Source: Flavobacteriaceae bacterium (GTDB lineage: Bacteria; Bacteroidota; Bacteroidia; Flavobacteriales; Flavobacteriaceae). Taken from it: a stretch of 12,699 nt of DNA. Position numbers and translations under genes: made by a program. This document shows, in pieces, positions 1 to 7,876 of this stretch; position 1 is the stretch's first letter, and each line of letters opens with the position of its first letter. The notes below the pieces were generated by a model, which was not told the origin of the DNA, did not search any database, and was given only the letters and a program-made list of their open reading frames with translations. The stretch covers positions 1-12,699 of the forward strand of contig VMCW01000209.1 of the NCBI GenBank assembly GCA_008081175.1. Reading direction: 5' to 3'.

Positions 1-868
1 TCGGAGCTTCAGACAGATCCCATTGAATGAGCTCTGGAAGTATTATTTTCTCTTTGGTCAAAAAAACACTGTGCCCTTCAAATCTAGTTTTAACTCCAAA
101 CTCTTTATAAAGGATTTGAAGTACAGCATCTCCCTGCAAACTGTTCTTGTTGTAACTCATCAGTTCTATTTCGGCTTCCTCTGCCAAAGCAACAATACTG
201 TAAAAATAGGAGGCAGAACTCCAATCAGACTCTACAATCTGAAGTGATTTTTTGGGATTCGCTTGATGAGCTACACTGATTTCCTGTCCTTCAAAAGTTG
301 TCTGAACACCTAAATTTGAAAGTAATGACAGGGTCATTTTAATGTAGGGAATGGAGGTGATTTTTCCGATCAAGTTTAATTTAATACCCTGCTCTAACAC
401 AGGTCCCAGCATCAATAATGCAGAGATATATTGACTGCTAATATCTGCTGGAAGACTTACCGTGCCTCCAGTCAATTTTTTTCCTTTAATCCTCAATGGA
501 GGATAACCCTCCTTTTTTTCATAGGATATAGAAGCTCCCAAAGTTCGCAAAGCATCTACAAGGATTTTTATCGGTCTTTCTTGCATTCTTTCTGAGCCAG
601 TCAACACAACTTCTCTACCTTGAAGTTGCGAAAAATAGGCTGTTAAAAAACGCATGGCTGTCCCAGCGTGATGTATATCGATCTTGTCAGCATTCGAATC
701 TAAAGCGGCTTTCATCACCCTGCTATCATCAGAATTAGAACCGTTTTTAAGTTCGTATCCCTTAAAAAGAGCCTTTAAAAGCAAGTGCCTGTTAGTCTCA
801 CTTTTAGAACCTGTGATACTGAGTTTTCCCTTACAAATTTGAGAACTGTGAGAAATTTTTACCTGCAT
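1..868 (-). CDS. aroA: 3-phosphoshikimate 1-carboxyvinyltransferase (EPSP synthase), 3' end missing
   Basis: EPSP synthase joins phosphoenolpyruvate to shikimate-3-phosphate in the cytoplasmic route to chorismate and aromatic amino acids. The gene begins at ATG 868 and runs off the left edge after 289 codons of an expected 400 or so. Visible family motifs are the substrate-binding GSKSETNR at residues 20-27, HAGTAMRF at 67-74 (E. coli NAGTAMR), the loop GSERMQERP at 91-99, and DISSQY at 142-147 followed by a small-residue helix. The last residues, DLSEAP, lead into the catalytic-Asp segment, which lies outside the window. It starts 7 nt after the MazG-like gene stops, so it is probably the last or a late gene of the leftward cluster. 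No frameshift was seen. The family call is firm; start choice is supported by family-like spacing to the SKS motif. Confidence 0.95.
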   Translation of the reverse strand, partial: MQVKISHSSQICKGKLSITGSKSETNRHLLLKALFKGYELKNGSNSDDSRVMKAALDSNADKIDIHHAGTAMRFLTAYFSQLQGREVVLTGSERMQERPIKILVDALRTLGASISYEKKEGYPPLRIKGKKLTGGTVSLPADISSQYISALLMLGPVLEQGIKLNLIGKITSIPYIKMTLSLLSNLGVQTTFEGQEISVAHQANPKKSLQIVESDWSSASYFYSIVALAEEAEIELMSYNKNSLQGDAVLQILYKEFGVKTRFEGHSVFLTKEKIILPELIQWDLSEAP

Positions 869-875
869 CTAGGAC

Positions 876-1205
876 TCAAGGTTTTAATTTAGGATTATTG
901 AGATGCCTTTGGTGATCTCGTTCTGTTTTTTTCTGTAGTTTTTTTTCAAAAGCAGTGTGTAGATCAACACCGGTTTGATTTGCTAAACAAAGAGCAACAA
1001 AAATAACATCGGCTAATTCTTCTCCAAGGTCCTTATTTTTATCACTCTCTTTTTCGGATTGTTCTCCATAACGTCTTGCTATAATTCTAGCTACTTCTCC
1101 GACCTCTTCACTCAATTGAGCCATATTGGTGAGTTCATTGAAATATCGCACACCGTGGGCTTTTATCCAATCATCTACAGCTTTTTGAGCTCCTTTTAAA
1201 TCCAT
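876..1205 (-). CDS. MazG-like nucleotide pyrophosphohydrolase
   Basis: This 109-residue cytoplasmic protein belongs to the all-alpha NTP pyrophosphohydrolase (MazG-like) superfamily, which hydrolyses (d)NTPs to (d)NMP and pyrophosphate, often to clear non-canonical nucleotides. The Mg-binding signature is present: EEVGE at residues 33-37 and EELAD at 62-66. Between them is a charged linker (RRYGEQSEKESDKNKD) seen in short flavobacterial family members. The length fits a single-domain member rather than the two-domain MazG of E. coli. I start at ATG 1205; an in-frame TTG two codons upstream (1211) is less likely. The gene lies 47 nt after the YjjG-like gene and 7 nt before aroA. Its exact substrate cannot be read from sequence. 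The neighbouring nucleotidase could act on its product. Confidence 0.88.
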   Translation of the reverse strand: MDLKGAQKAVDDWIKAHGVRYFNELTNMAQLSEEVGEVARIIARRYGEQSEKESDKNKDLGEELADVIFVALCLANQTGVDLHTAFEKKLQKKTERDHQRHLNNPKLKP

Positions 1206-1252
1206 GTTCAAAAATAAGTATTAATGTTGGGATTCTACCGCAAGATCCTATC

Positions 1253-1954
1253 TTAGTTAAAAAGTAGATTGATTTCTGAAAGAGAATATACTATGGGACA
1301 TTTGGTGTGTTCTGGTTCGTTATGAGAATTAAAATGTATGGCTTGCATACCCAAATGGAGGGCACCAGAAATATCAGCTTCTAAACTATCACCTATCATC
1401 AAAGCGTTTTCTGGTATGACTTGCGCCTTTTGAAGAGCCTGTTGAAAGATTTGTGGATGTGGCTTTTTATAACCTATTTTTTCTGCTGTAAAAGTATGTT
1501 CAAAATAGGGAGCCAAGCCTGAATTGCTGATTTTAAAATGCTGAACCTGTTCAAAACCATTGGTGATGATGTGAAGTTTATACTTTTGTTTCAAATTTTC
1601 TAGTAGTTCGTGTGTTCCGTCAAACAAATGGGTAAAACTACTAAGGTTTTCAATGTAGAGGTCAGAAATCACTTCTATCTGTTCGTTAGAAACAACTCTA
1701 TTTAATGCGTAAAACGTTTCTGACAAACGTCTTAATCGTAACTCTTTTTGATCGATTTTATTTTCTCTATACAACTTCCAACAGGCATGATTAATTGGTA
1801 CATAATGCATCAAAAATTCTTCACAGTCAAGAGAAAAATTCAACTTATTAAAAATCAAATCGAAGGTCAAAGCCGAATTTTTTTCGAAATCCCAAAGCGT
1901 GTGGTCTAAATCAAAAAAAATATCTGTAATGACATTACTGTCTATCATAAACAT
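1253..1954 (-). CDS. yjjG: YjjG-family HAD pyrimidine nucleotidase
   Basis: A 233-residue HAD-superfamily hydrolase of the YjjG type. In E. coli, YjjG dephosphorylates pyrimidine nucleoside monophosphates, including non-canonical ones, as a house-cleaning enzyme. Motif I is FFDLDHTLWDF (nucleophile Asp15 and acid/base Asp17), motif II is IITNG (Thr131), motif III is the Lys in GYKKPHP (163-164), and motif IV is MIGDSLEAD (Asp189, Asp194). The helical cap lies between motifs I and II. The longer frame opens at a TTG (1993), but family members begin just before ITDIFFDLDHT. ATG 1954 is therefore preferred, with AAAGG about 10 nt upstream; ATG 1948 is a close alternative. It lies 83 nt after radC, a gap that holds a possible promoter. 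Family assignment is strong; substrate specificity is inferred. Confidence 0.88.
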   Translation of the reverse strand: MFMIDSNVITDIFFDLDHTLWDFEKNSALTFDLIFNKLNFSLDCEEFLMHYVPINHACWKLYRENKIDQKELRLRRLSETFYALNRVVSNEQIEVISDLYIENLSSFTHLFDGTHELLENLKQKYKLHIITNGFEQVQHFKISNSGLAPYFEHTFTAEKIGYKKPHPQIFQQALQKAQVIPENALMIGDSLEADISGALHLGMQAIHFNSHNEPEHTKCPIVYSLSEINLLFN

Positions 1955-1970
1955 AGTTTTTTCGCCTTTT

Positions 1971-2002
1971 GAAAGGTATTGATTTTCATTCAAGCTTACA
2001 AC
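1971..2002 (-). promoter_or_regulatory. Possible Bacteroidota promoter before the YjjG-like gene
   Basis: On the minus strand GTTG (2002-1999), a 20-nt spacer and TACCTTTC (1978-1971) resemble the Bacteroidota consensus TTTG - about 20 nt - TAnnTTTG, with one mismatch in each box. A start of transcription near 1966 would leave a leader of about 12 nt before ATG 1954. This also argues against translation from TTG 1993. In AT-rich DNA such a match can arise by chance. Confidence 0.3.
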
Positions 2003-2037
2003 TCAGTATCGGCATGAGTTTACGATAAAACAAAAGG

Positions 2038-2736
2038 TTAAAGTAGCTGTTCGTCTGCAAAGCTATAATATCCTTTATCTGAAACTATAATATGATCTAA
2101 CACCTTCAGGTCTACATGAGATGCTGCCGTTTTAAATTTCCTTGTGATTTGTTGATCGCTTGTACTGGGTCTGAGTTGCCCTGAAGGATGATTGTGCACT
2201 AAAATTAAAGCTGTTGCACCTAACTCAAATGCACGCTTAAAGGCCAAACGAATATCTACTATTGTTTGTGTAATTCCTCCTTTACTCAATCGGTATTTTT
2301 CGAGCAACTTGTTGGATTGGTTGAGATACACTACCCAAAACTCTTCATGAGGCAATCCGAAAAAATCAGGAGCAATGTAATCGTAAACACTTTTACTGGA
2401 ATGAAAAATAATTTCTTTTTTGTCGGACAGCTGTTGACCTCTTTTTATCAGTTCAAAAACAGCTTTTAGTTTTATTGCTTTAGCTTCACCTATTCCTCTA
2501 AACTTTTTTAAATGTTCTATGGGTAGTTGATGAAACTTGATCAAATCGTGATTTACAGAAGAAAGTACTTTTTGCATCAACCCAACTGCGTTTTCATTTG
2601 AAGTTCCACTACCAATTAGGATAGCAAACAATTCTGCCACACTCAAGGCAACACCTCCGTGGGCTTTTAGTTTTTCTCTGGGACGATCTAAACTATCCCA
2701 ATCTTTAATGGTTAGGGTTTTGTTTTTAGTATTCAT
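2038..2736 (-). CDS. radC: RadC family JAB-domain protein
   Basis: RadC (UPF0758) is a widespread protein of uncertain role. It was once linked to DNA repair, but later genetic work weakened that link, and the fold predicts a metalloprotease-like JAMM/MPN+ domain. The 232 residues show the family N-terminus (IKDWDSLDRPREKL, 10-23) and a helix-hairpin-helix-like segment FRGIGEAKA (79-87). The C-terminal JAMM signature is intact: HNHPSG with His181 and His183, then Ser191 and Asp194. ATG 2736 gives the usual family start; the frame extends to GTG 2760, but the eight extra residues are not family-like. It follows mpl by 43 nt and precedes the YjjG-like gene by 83 nt, so it is likely co-transcribed with mpl. 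Family is certain; function is open. Confidence 0.93.
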   Translation of the reverse strand: MNTKNKTLTIKDWDSLDRPREKLKAHGGVALSVAELFAILIGSGTSNENAVGLMQKVLSSVNHDLIKFHQLPIEHLKKFRGIGEAKAIKLKAVFELIKRGQQLSDKKEIIFHSSKSVYDYIAPDFFGLPHEEFWVVYLNQSNKLLEKYRLSKGGITQTIVDIRLAFKRAFELGATALILVHNHPSGQLRPSTSDQQITRKFKTAASHVDLKVLDHIIVSDKGYYSFADEQLL

Positions 2737-2779
2737 TTGGGGCGGATAAAGATTCACCACAATATAGAAAAACTATGGT

Positions 2780-4141
2780 TTAAAATCCTAATACACACTT
2801 CTTAAGAACCTCCCAATTCAATCCTCCAAAACTCCCAGAGCTCATCATTACCATCACTTCATTATGGTAATCTTTTTGAAGTAGAAAGTCCATCAGTTCT
2901 GTAGCGTCGCTATAAACATGTAAACCTGTATACTGAAAGGCTTTTTGAATATGTGCCTTTTCAATGGGTTTTTTGTTTTTAATTTTTAGTGCTTCCTGAT
3001 CATAAAAAACAATTGCTTCATCACCTTGATCTAAAGATTGAGCATATTGAACGATAAATTCAGGATCCAAACTGCTGTAAGTATGGAGTTCCAGGCAAAG
3101 GCTTATACGATGATTTTTAAATTGTTTTTTAACTGCATCAGCAGTGGCTTTTACCTTACTTGGTGCATGTGCAAAATCACGATATAGAAAAGCGGTTTTC
3201 CCTTTTGCCATACATTCCAATCGTTTTGAAGCTCCTTTAAAGCTAGGTATAGCCTCATAAAAATCTGATGCGTCTACACCCATTAATTGAGTAATCCATT
3301 GAGCACCTGCTAGGTTGAGTAAGTTGTGGGTTCCAAAAATCGAGAGAGGTAAGTTGCCCTCTGGTGTATCAAGATAGGTTACCCCACTTTGAATGAGGTG
3401 TTTTGGAGTTTGATAAGGGATTTTTTTAATTGGGTGAGGATGCTCTTCAACCAGATTTTTAAGGACTTCATCTTCTGTATTATAAATCAAAACCCCTCCA
3501 GCTGGTATCGAAAAAATAAACAGATTAAATTGTAGGACATAGGTGTCAAAGGTTGGAAATACGTTGACGTGATCCCAGCCTATACCACTGATCAAAGCAA
3601 TTTCTGGTTGGTACCATAAGAATTTAGGTCGTAGATCTATCGGTGAGGACAAATACTCGTCTCCCTCCAATAACATAAAATTATTTTCCTCTGTAATTGA
3701 TAGGGTATCCGCAATTGATTCGATGGGAGCCCCTACCATAAAGTCAGTTTCAATAGCATGGTAATTCAACACATGCAAAACCATGGAGGTGATTGTTGTT
3801 TTTCCGTGACTTCCCGCCACTACAACCCGTGTTTTATCCTGAGAACGTGCTGCTAAGAATTCTGGGTAAGATTGAACTAAAAGACCCAGTTCTTGAGCCC
3901 TTATTAATTCGGGATTGTCTTTTTTTGCGTGCATTCCCAAAACCACAACATCCAGTGTAGCATTAATTTTTTCTGGAAACCATCCTAAGGCTTCGGGATG
4001 GATTCCTACTGCTTTTAGATTACTACTGGAAGGATCATAGATGGCGTCATCACTTCCACTAATCAAATGACCTAAACGGTGCATGGCGAGTGCCAAACTA
4101 TGCATAGCACTACCTCCTATTGCTATAAAGTGAATTCGCAT
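2780..4141 (-). CDS. mpl: Mpl-type Mur ligase (UDP-MurNAc:peptide ligase family)
   Basis: A 453-residue Mur ligase closest to Mpl. E. coli Mpl (457 aa) attaches recycled L-Ala-D-Glu-meso-Dap tripeptide to UDP-MurNAc at the expense of ATP. Seen here: the Rossmann-like N-terminus FIAIGGSAMHSLA with GSDDAIYDP (29-37), P-loop GSHGKTT (110-116), EGDEY (159-163), WDHVNVF (189-195), GTHNLLN (270-276), KRLE (306-309), DFAHAPSK (322-329) and C-terminal MSSGSFGG (433-440, E. coli MSNGGFGG). It is not MurC, judging by the C-terminal FGG motif and GSDxxIYxP. Several Mpl positions differ: AHAP for AHHP and ELHTYSS for EPRSNT. ATG 4141 overlaps the upstream TPR gene's TGA (TGATG), suggesting reinitiation; GTG 4144 is the alternative. 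The reaction in this organism is inferred from the family. Confidence 0.88.
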   Translation of the reverse strand: MRIHFIAIGGSAMHSLALAMHRLGHLISGSDDAIYDPSSSNLKAVGIHPEALGWFPEKINATLDVVVLGMHAKKDNPELIRAQELGLLVQSYPEFLAARSQDKTRVVVAGSHGKTTITSMVLHVLNYHAIETDFMVGAPIESIADTLSITEENNFMLLEGDEYLSSPIDLRPKFLWYQPEIALISGIGWDHVNVFPTFDTYVLQFNLFIFSIPAGGVLIYNTEDEVLKNLVEEHPHPIKKIPYQTPKHLIQSGVTYLDTPEGNLPLSIFGTHNLLNLAGAQWITQLMGVDASDFYEAIPSFKGASKRLECMAKGKTAFLYRDFAHAPSKVKATADAVKKQFKNHRISLCLELHTYSSLDPEFIVQYAQSLDQGDEAIVFYDQEALKIKNKKPIEKAHIQKAFQYTGLHVYSDATELMDFLLQKDYHNEVMVMMSSGSFGGLNWEVLKKCVLGF

Positions 4142-5052
4142 CACAGTTTTGTATTATTTACCTTTTTTAACAATTCTGGAAATACTTCTTTATAATTTTC
4201 AAGTTTATTAAAATATATCTCTGCGCTTTCTTCTTTTCCTGTTTTTTTGGCAAAAATATGCTGATAGTAATACACCCAAGCTAAAGGTACAGTATCCCTG
4301 AAAAGATAGCTAGATTCAAAATAAGAGAGCGCACACAAACCCCATTCATTCTCAAGGCCAAAATCCGCAGAAATTCGAGCTAAGTCGTAAGAAAAATTTC
4401 TTCTTCTATTTTTTAATACTTCTATAAAAGCCTCAGAACAACTCTTATACTCTTGATTCAATTTTAAAAAAAGTTGGTCATAAATTTCCTTTGCACGATC
4501 ACGATTCTCTATTTTTTTCTCATAAAGGGATCCTTCTGCCAAAAGGCCTTCATAGAGGTCTTGTTTTTTTATTTTTTGGATGAGTTGTAATGCCTCTTCT
4601 ACACTTCCCCCTAATAAACTAGGCAAGGCAACCAACACATCCACTTGGGCTCTTAGATAGGCTACATTATCTGGCTCTAACGCCACGGCTTTTTCAAAAG
4701 CTGGCTTCATTATATTGACATAGCGCAAAGAAGACAACATAGGAACCTCAAGGGCTCTAAATCCTGCAGCTCCTCCCAAAAGAAAATATCGTTGGGCATT
4801 GGGCTGAAGGTCTACTGCTTGTTTTGCATAATCCATTGAAGTTTCCCAGTCTTTGTATCCAAAAGAGAGTTGTGCAATTGAATCTAAAATTAATATCTCT
4901 TGGGTTTGCTCATAGGAGTTAGTTAATAAATTGAGTTGCTTTTGGTAAATAGAATCTTCTTTAAATTCGTACGAAGCAACAGGTGTAAGATCTTGTGCTG
5001 TGCCCAATCTTAAAAATAAAACACAAAAAAGACTTAGAAGTTTTCTAAACAT
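4141..5052 (-). CDS. Exported TPR-repeat protein
   Basis: A 303-residue protein with an N-terminal signal peptide ([20 protein letters not shown], probable cleavage near residues 19-20), so it is likely periplasmic or bound at the envelope. The rest is helical, with TPR-like pairs around residues 68-85 ([18 protein letters not shown]), 115-130 ([15 protein letters not shown]) and 150-195. The segment [14 protein letters not shown] (143-156) recalls the P-x-LLGG element of TatT-like TPR proteins that scaffold other envelope components. I recognise no enzymatic motif. The start ATG overlaps the end of obg by 8 nt, and the TGA stop overlaps the mpl start (TGATG). Its expression is thus tied to both neighbours, and a role near peptidoglycan or envelope assembly is a guess from context only. 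The basic Arg15 inside the hydrophobic core of the signal is slightly unusual. Confidence 0.82.
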   Translation of the reverse strand: MFRKLLSLFCVLFLRLGTAQDLTPVASYEFKEDSIYQKQLNLLTNSYEQTQEILILDSIAQLSFGYKDWETSMDYAKQAVDLQPNAQRYFLLGGAAGFRALEVPMLSSLRYVNIMKPAFEKAVALEPDNVAYLRAQVDVLVALPSLLGGSVEEALQLIQKIKKQDLYEGLLAEGSLYEKKIENRDRAKEIYDQLFLKLNQEYKSCSEAFIEVLKNRRRNFSYDLARISADFGLENEWGLCALSYFESSYLFRDTVPLAWVYYYQHIFAKKTGKEESAEIYFNKLENYKEVFPELLKKVNNTKL

Positions 5053-6055
5053 CCGTTTGGTTTATGAGTTTCCAAAGGACATCTTTCAACTCTGTAAGCT
5101 GGTACTGAGTAGCACTAGATATGATCAGGTGAGGGATCTCTTTAAAGATGGATTTCATTTCCTTCAGGTATTCGATTTTGAGTTCTTCGTCCAACAAATC
5201 TGCCTTGGACAAAATAACCATGTATTTTTTGTCGAGAAGTTCTGGGTTGTATTTCTTCAATTCGTTAAATAGAATTTGAAATTCTTCTTTGACATCTTTA
5301 GAATCGGCTGGGATAACAAAAAGTAAAATAGAATTGCGTTCAATATGTCGAAGAAAATAATGTCCCAGTCCTTTTCCTTCGGCAGCTCCCTCAATTATTC
5401 CAGGAATATCCGCCATAACAAAAGAACGATAGTCTCTGTATTCAACGATACCTAAGTTCGGCTTAAGTGTGGTAAACTCGTAGTTGGCGATTTTAGGTTT
5501 TGCGGAAGTCAGAGCAGCTAAAAGAGTAGATTTTCCTGCATTTGGGAACCCAACAAGTCCTACGTCTGCAAGGACTTTTAACTCTAAGGTTACCTGTAGC
5601 GTCTTACCTTCAATTCCAGGTTGTGCATAACGAGGTGTTTGACGTGTAGCCGATTTAAAGTGCCAGTTTCCTCTGCCACCTAAACCTCCCTCTAAAATGA
5701 TCTCTTCTTGGTGTTCCTCCGTTATTTCAAATAAAATTTCATTGGTTTCTGAATCTCGAATAACAGTGCCCAAAGGGACTTCGATTATACAATCCTCCCC
5801 TTGTGCCCCACTACTTCGGTTCTTACTACCGTCTCCACCATGTCCAGCAGCAAAATGCTTTTTAAATTTAAATGTGTATAAAGTCCAAAGCTGACTATTT
5901 GCTCGAATGATCACATGACCGCCTCTTCCTCCGTCACCACCATCCGGACCACCTTTGGTGATGAACTTTTCTCTGTGCAAATGCACGGAACCCTTACCAC
6001 CGTTTCCAGAACTCACAAAAAGTTTTACATAATCAACAAAATTCCCTTCGGTCAT
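5045..6055 (-). CDS. obg: Obg/CgtA GTPase
   Basis: Obg is an essential GTPase that binds the 50S subunit and couples ribosome assembly to growth and stringent signals. The 336 residues comprise the glycine-rich OBG fold (1-159, with [19 protein letters not shown] and [13 protein letters not shown]) and a G domain. G1 is GFPNAGKST (169-177), G2 lies in [11 protein letters not shown] (192-202), G3 is DIPG (216-219), G4 is SKAD (283-286, Ser in place of the usual Asn of NKxD) and G5 is SSATQ (313-317). There is no C-terminal OCT domain, as is usual in Bacteroidota. ATG 6055 gives the typical flavobacterial start. The gene begins 6 nt after adk and overlaps the TPR gene by 8 nt, indicating one transcript. 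Confidence 0.97.
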   Translation of the reverse strand: MTEGNFVDYVKLFVSSGNGGKGSVHLHREKFITKGGPDGGDGGRGGHVIIRANSQLWTLYTFKFKKHFAAGHGGDGSKNRSSGAQGEDCIIEVPLGTVIRDSETNEILFEITEEHQEEIILEGGLGGRGNWHFKSATRQTPRYAQPGIEGKTLQVTLELKVLADVGLVGFPNAGKSTLLAALTSAKPKIANYEFTTLKPNLGIVEYRDYRSFVMADIPGIIEGAAEGKGLGHYFLRHIERNSILLFVIPADSKDVKEEFQILFNELKKYNPELLDKKYMVILSKADLLDEELKIEYLKEMKSIFKEIPHLIISSATQYQLTELKDVLWKLINQTDV

Positions 6056-6061
6056 GACTGT

Positions 6062-6634
6062 TTATAAACGATCAATGAGTTGTGTCAGACGTGAAGTAAT
6101 TTCTTCAATAGTGCCAATTCCATTAACACTGTGAAATTTATTTTGTGCTTGGTAGAAAGTTTTTAAAACAGCTGTTTTTTGGTTGTACTCTTCAAAGCGG
6201 TTTCTAATTTTAACTTCGTCTTGATCGTCTGTTCTTCCGCTTGATTTACCGCGTTCTAAAAGACGAGAAATAAGAAGATCGTCGTCTGCCTCTAAGGCTA
6301 CAGTTGCAGTAATATCCATTCCTTTAGTAGCCAAAAAACGATCGAGAGTTTCAGCTTGCGATTCCGTTCTTGGAAAGCCATCAAAAATAAATCCTTTCGC
6401 ATCCGGATTGCGATCAACCTCTGCCTCAAGCATATCAATTGTTACTTGGTCGGGAACCAAGTCTCCATTATCCATATAAGATTTTGCTAAATTACCTAGG
6501 TCGGTGCCATTTTGAATATTGTATCGAAAAAGATCTCCTGTAGAAATATGAACGAGTCGGTACTTTTCTTTTAGAAAAGCTGCCTGCGTTCCTTTTCCAG
6601 CACCTGGTTTTCCAAATAAAATGAGATTGATCAT
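6062..6634 (-). CDS. adk: Adenylate kinase
   Basis: Adenylate kinase interconverts ATP + AMP and 2 ADP in the cytoplasm, setting the adenylate energy charge. The 190-residue protein has the P-loop GKPGAGKGTQ (8-17), the AMP-binding segments STGDLFR (31-37) and GFPRT (86-90), and a short LID (ERGKSSGRTDDQDE, 127-140) without the zinc Cys residues. It is thus the short-type enzyme. ATG 6634 is the start: the family begins MINLILFGKPG, while the longer frame opens at a TTG (6652) inside the promoter box. It is the first gene of the leftward cluster, 6 nt before obg. The perfect -7 box on the same strand (6657-6650) lies 15 nt upstream. Divergent purK links it physically to purine synthesis. Confidence 0.97.
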   Translation of the reverse strand: MINLILFGKPGAGKGTQAAFLKEKYRLVHISTGDLFRYNIQNGTDLGNLAKSYMDNGDLVPDQVTIDMLEAEVDRNPDAKGFIFDGFPRTESQAETLDRFLATKGMDITATVALEADDDLLISRLLERGKSSGRTDDQDEVKIRNRFEEYNQKTAVLKTFYQAQNKFHSVNGIGTIEEITSRLTQLIDRL

Positions 6635-6649
6635 TGTCTGATTTTGGAG

Positions 6650-6657
6650 CAAAGATA
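6650..6657 (-). promoter_or_regulatory. -7 promoter box for adk
   Basis: The minus strand reads TATCTTTG, an exact match to the Bacteroidota -7 consensus TAnnTTTG. Transcription would begin about 5 nt downstream, giving a leader of about 11 nt before ATG 6634. No good TTTG is found 19-21 nt upstream: the nearest, at 6688-6685, is 27 nt away. The -33 element is therefore weak or absent. Confidence 0.55.
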
Positions 6658-6675
6658 CCCATTTTAGCTGGCTTT

Positions 6676-6707
6676 TTTCCTTTCCAAAAAACTTATCCTT
6701 ATTTTTG
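6676..6707 (+). promoter_or_regulatory. Promoter for purKE
   Basis: TTTC (6676-6679), a 20-nt spacer and TATTTTTG (6700-6707) match the Bacteroidota promoter TTTG - about 20 nt - TAnnTTTG, with only the last base of the upstream box differing. A start near 6712 leaves a leader of about 9 nt before ATG 6721. Its -33 region occupies the same DNA where the -33 region of the divergent adk promoter would lie, so the two may compete. No purine riboswitch fits in so short a leader. Confidence 0.5.
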
Positions 6708-6720
6708 CCAAAAGAACAAC

Positions 6721-7875
6721 ATGGGATATTTTTCAGGTAAGCAAACTATAGGAATTTTAGGTGGAGGACAACTTGGAAAAATGTTGTTGTATACTACGCA
6801 ACAATGGGACATCCAAACCAAAGTAATGGACCCTAGTAATGAGGCTCCTGCTCGAATAGCCTGCAACCATTTTATTCAGGGAGATTTAATGGACTATGAC
6901 AAAGTGCTCCAGTTTGGAAAAGACGTTGATATCGTCACTATAGAAATAGAAAATGTAAACACAGACGCCCTAATGGAATTAGAAAAAAAAGGGGTTCAAG
7001 TCTATCCACAAGCAGAGGTCCTTAAAACCATCCAAAACAAATGCCATCAAAAACAATTTTACCAAAAAAATAAAATTCCCACAGCACCATTTCAACTTTT
7101 TGAATCCAAAGAAACACTTAAAAATGCCGTTGCAAGAGGACGAATTTCTTTTCCTTTTGTTTGGAAGTCAGAATCTATGGGATACGATGGTTATGGAGTA
7201 AAAATTGTACGTTCCAATCAAGATTTGGAACAGATTAAAGAGGGGGGCTGTATGGCAGAAGAACTAGTGAATATCGAAAAAGAGCTGGGGGTTATCGTCT
7301 GTCGCAGTCCAAAAGGTGAGGTACAGTGTTACCCATGTGTTGAAATGGAATTTCATCCAGAAGCCAACCAGGTAGAATATGTTTTAAGTCCAGCAAGAAT
7401 TTCAAAATCCATCGCTACACAAGCTGAAAAAATAGCTTTGAGTGTATCCAATGCATTTCAACACGTTGGCCTTTTGGCAGTAGAGTTATTTCTCACAAAA
7501 GAAGGAGAACTATGGGTCAATGAAGTAGCACCCAGACCACACAACAGTGGTCATTACACGATTGAGGCAGCATATACTTCTCAATTTGAGCAGCACTTAA
7601 GAGCCCTATTGGATCTTCCTCTGGGAAATACTGCAAATAAAGTGGCTGGAGTAATGGTCAATCTCGTTGGAAAGGAAGGACATTCTGGACCCGTTTATTA
7701 TAAAAACATTGAACACATTCTAGCAATTGATGGTGTAAATCCGCATCTTTACGGTAAGAAAGAAACACGACCTTTCAGAAAAATGGGTCACGTCACCATA
7801 ATTAACGAAGACTTAAAAGTAGCTAGAAAAATAGCTGAACAAGTAAAAGAAACCATTGAAGTAATAGCGAAATAA
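6721..7875 (+). CDS. purK: N5-carboxyaminoimidazole ribonucleotide synthase
   Basis: PurK uses ATP and bicarbonate to carboxylate AIR to N5-CAIR in de novo purine synthesis. The 384-residue ATP-grasp protein starts with the nucleotide-binding GILGGGQLGKML (11-22). It continues through the ATP-grasp core (FVWKSESMGYDGYG, around 145-160) and carries the family signature NEVAPRPHNSGHYTIE from residue 267. The frame is open further upstream to a TTG at 6634, but that stretch covers the adk/purK promoter region. ATG 6721, nine or so bases after the predicted transcription start, gives the expected N-terminus. purE follows after a single base, so the pair is translated from one message and works sequentially on the same unstable intermediate. 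Confidence 0.97.
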   Translation: MGYFSGKQTIGILGGGQLGKMLLYTTQQWDIQTKVMDPSNEAPARIACNHFIQGDLMDYDKVLQFGKDVDIVTIEIENVNTDALMELEKKGVQVYPQAEVLKTIQNKCHQKQFYQKNKIPTAPFQLFESKETLKNAVARGRISFPFVWKSESMGYDGYGVKIVRSNQDLEQIKEGGCMAEELVNIEKELGVIVCRSPKGEVQCYPCVEMEFHPEANQVEYVLSPARISKSIATQAEKIALSVSNAFQHVGLLAVELFLTKEGELWVNEVAPRPHNSGHYTIEAAYTSQFEQHLRALLDLPLGNTANKVAGVMVNLVGKEGHSGPVYYKNIEHILAIDGVNPHLYGKKETRPFRKMGHVTIINEDLKVARKIAEQVKETIEVIAK

Positions 7876-7876
7876 T

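Noticed and set aside
23..247. Plus-strand open frame opposite aroA
   Set aside because: The minus strand encodes continuous aroA sequence here, and the plus-strand product shows no domain or signal.
1209..1216. Perfect TAnnTTTG box on the minus strand just before the MazG-like gene
   Set aside because: It ends only 3 nt from ATG 1205 and has no -33 partner at 19-21 nt, so it would give a leaderless message. In this AT-rich DNA a chance match is more likely.
1955..1993. TTG-initiated 13-residue extension of the YjjG-like protein
   Set aside because: The family starts just before ITDIFFDLDHT, and the extension overlaps a possible promoter. ATG 1954 is better placed.
6635..6720. N-terminal extension of PurK or Adk through this gap via TTG starts at 6634 (+) and 6652 (-)
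   Set aside because: Both extensions use TTG, run across promoter boxes and add residues not found in either family. The ATG starts at 6721 and 6634 match the families exactly.
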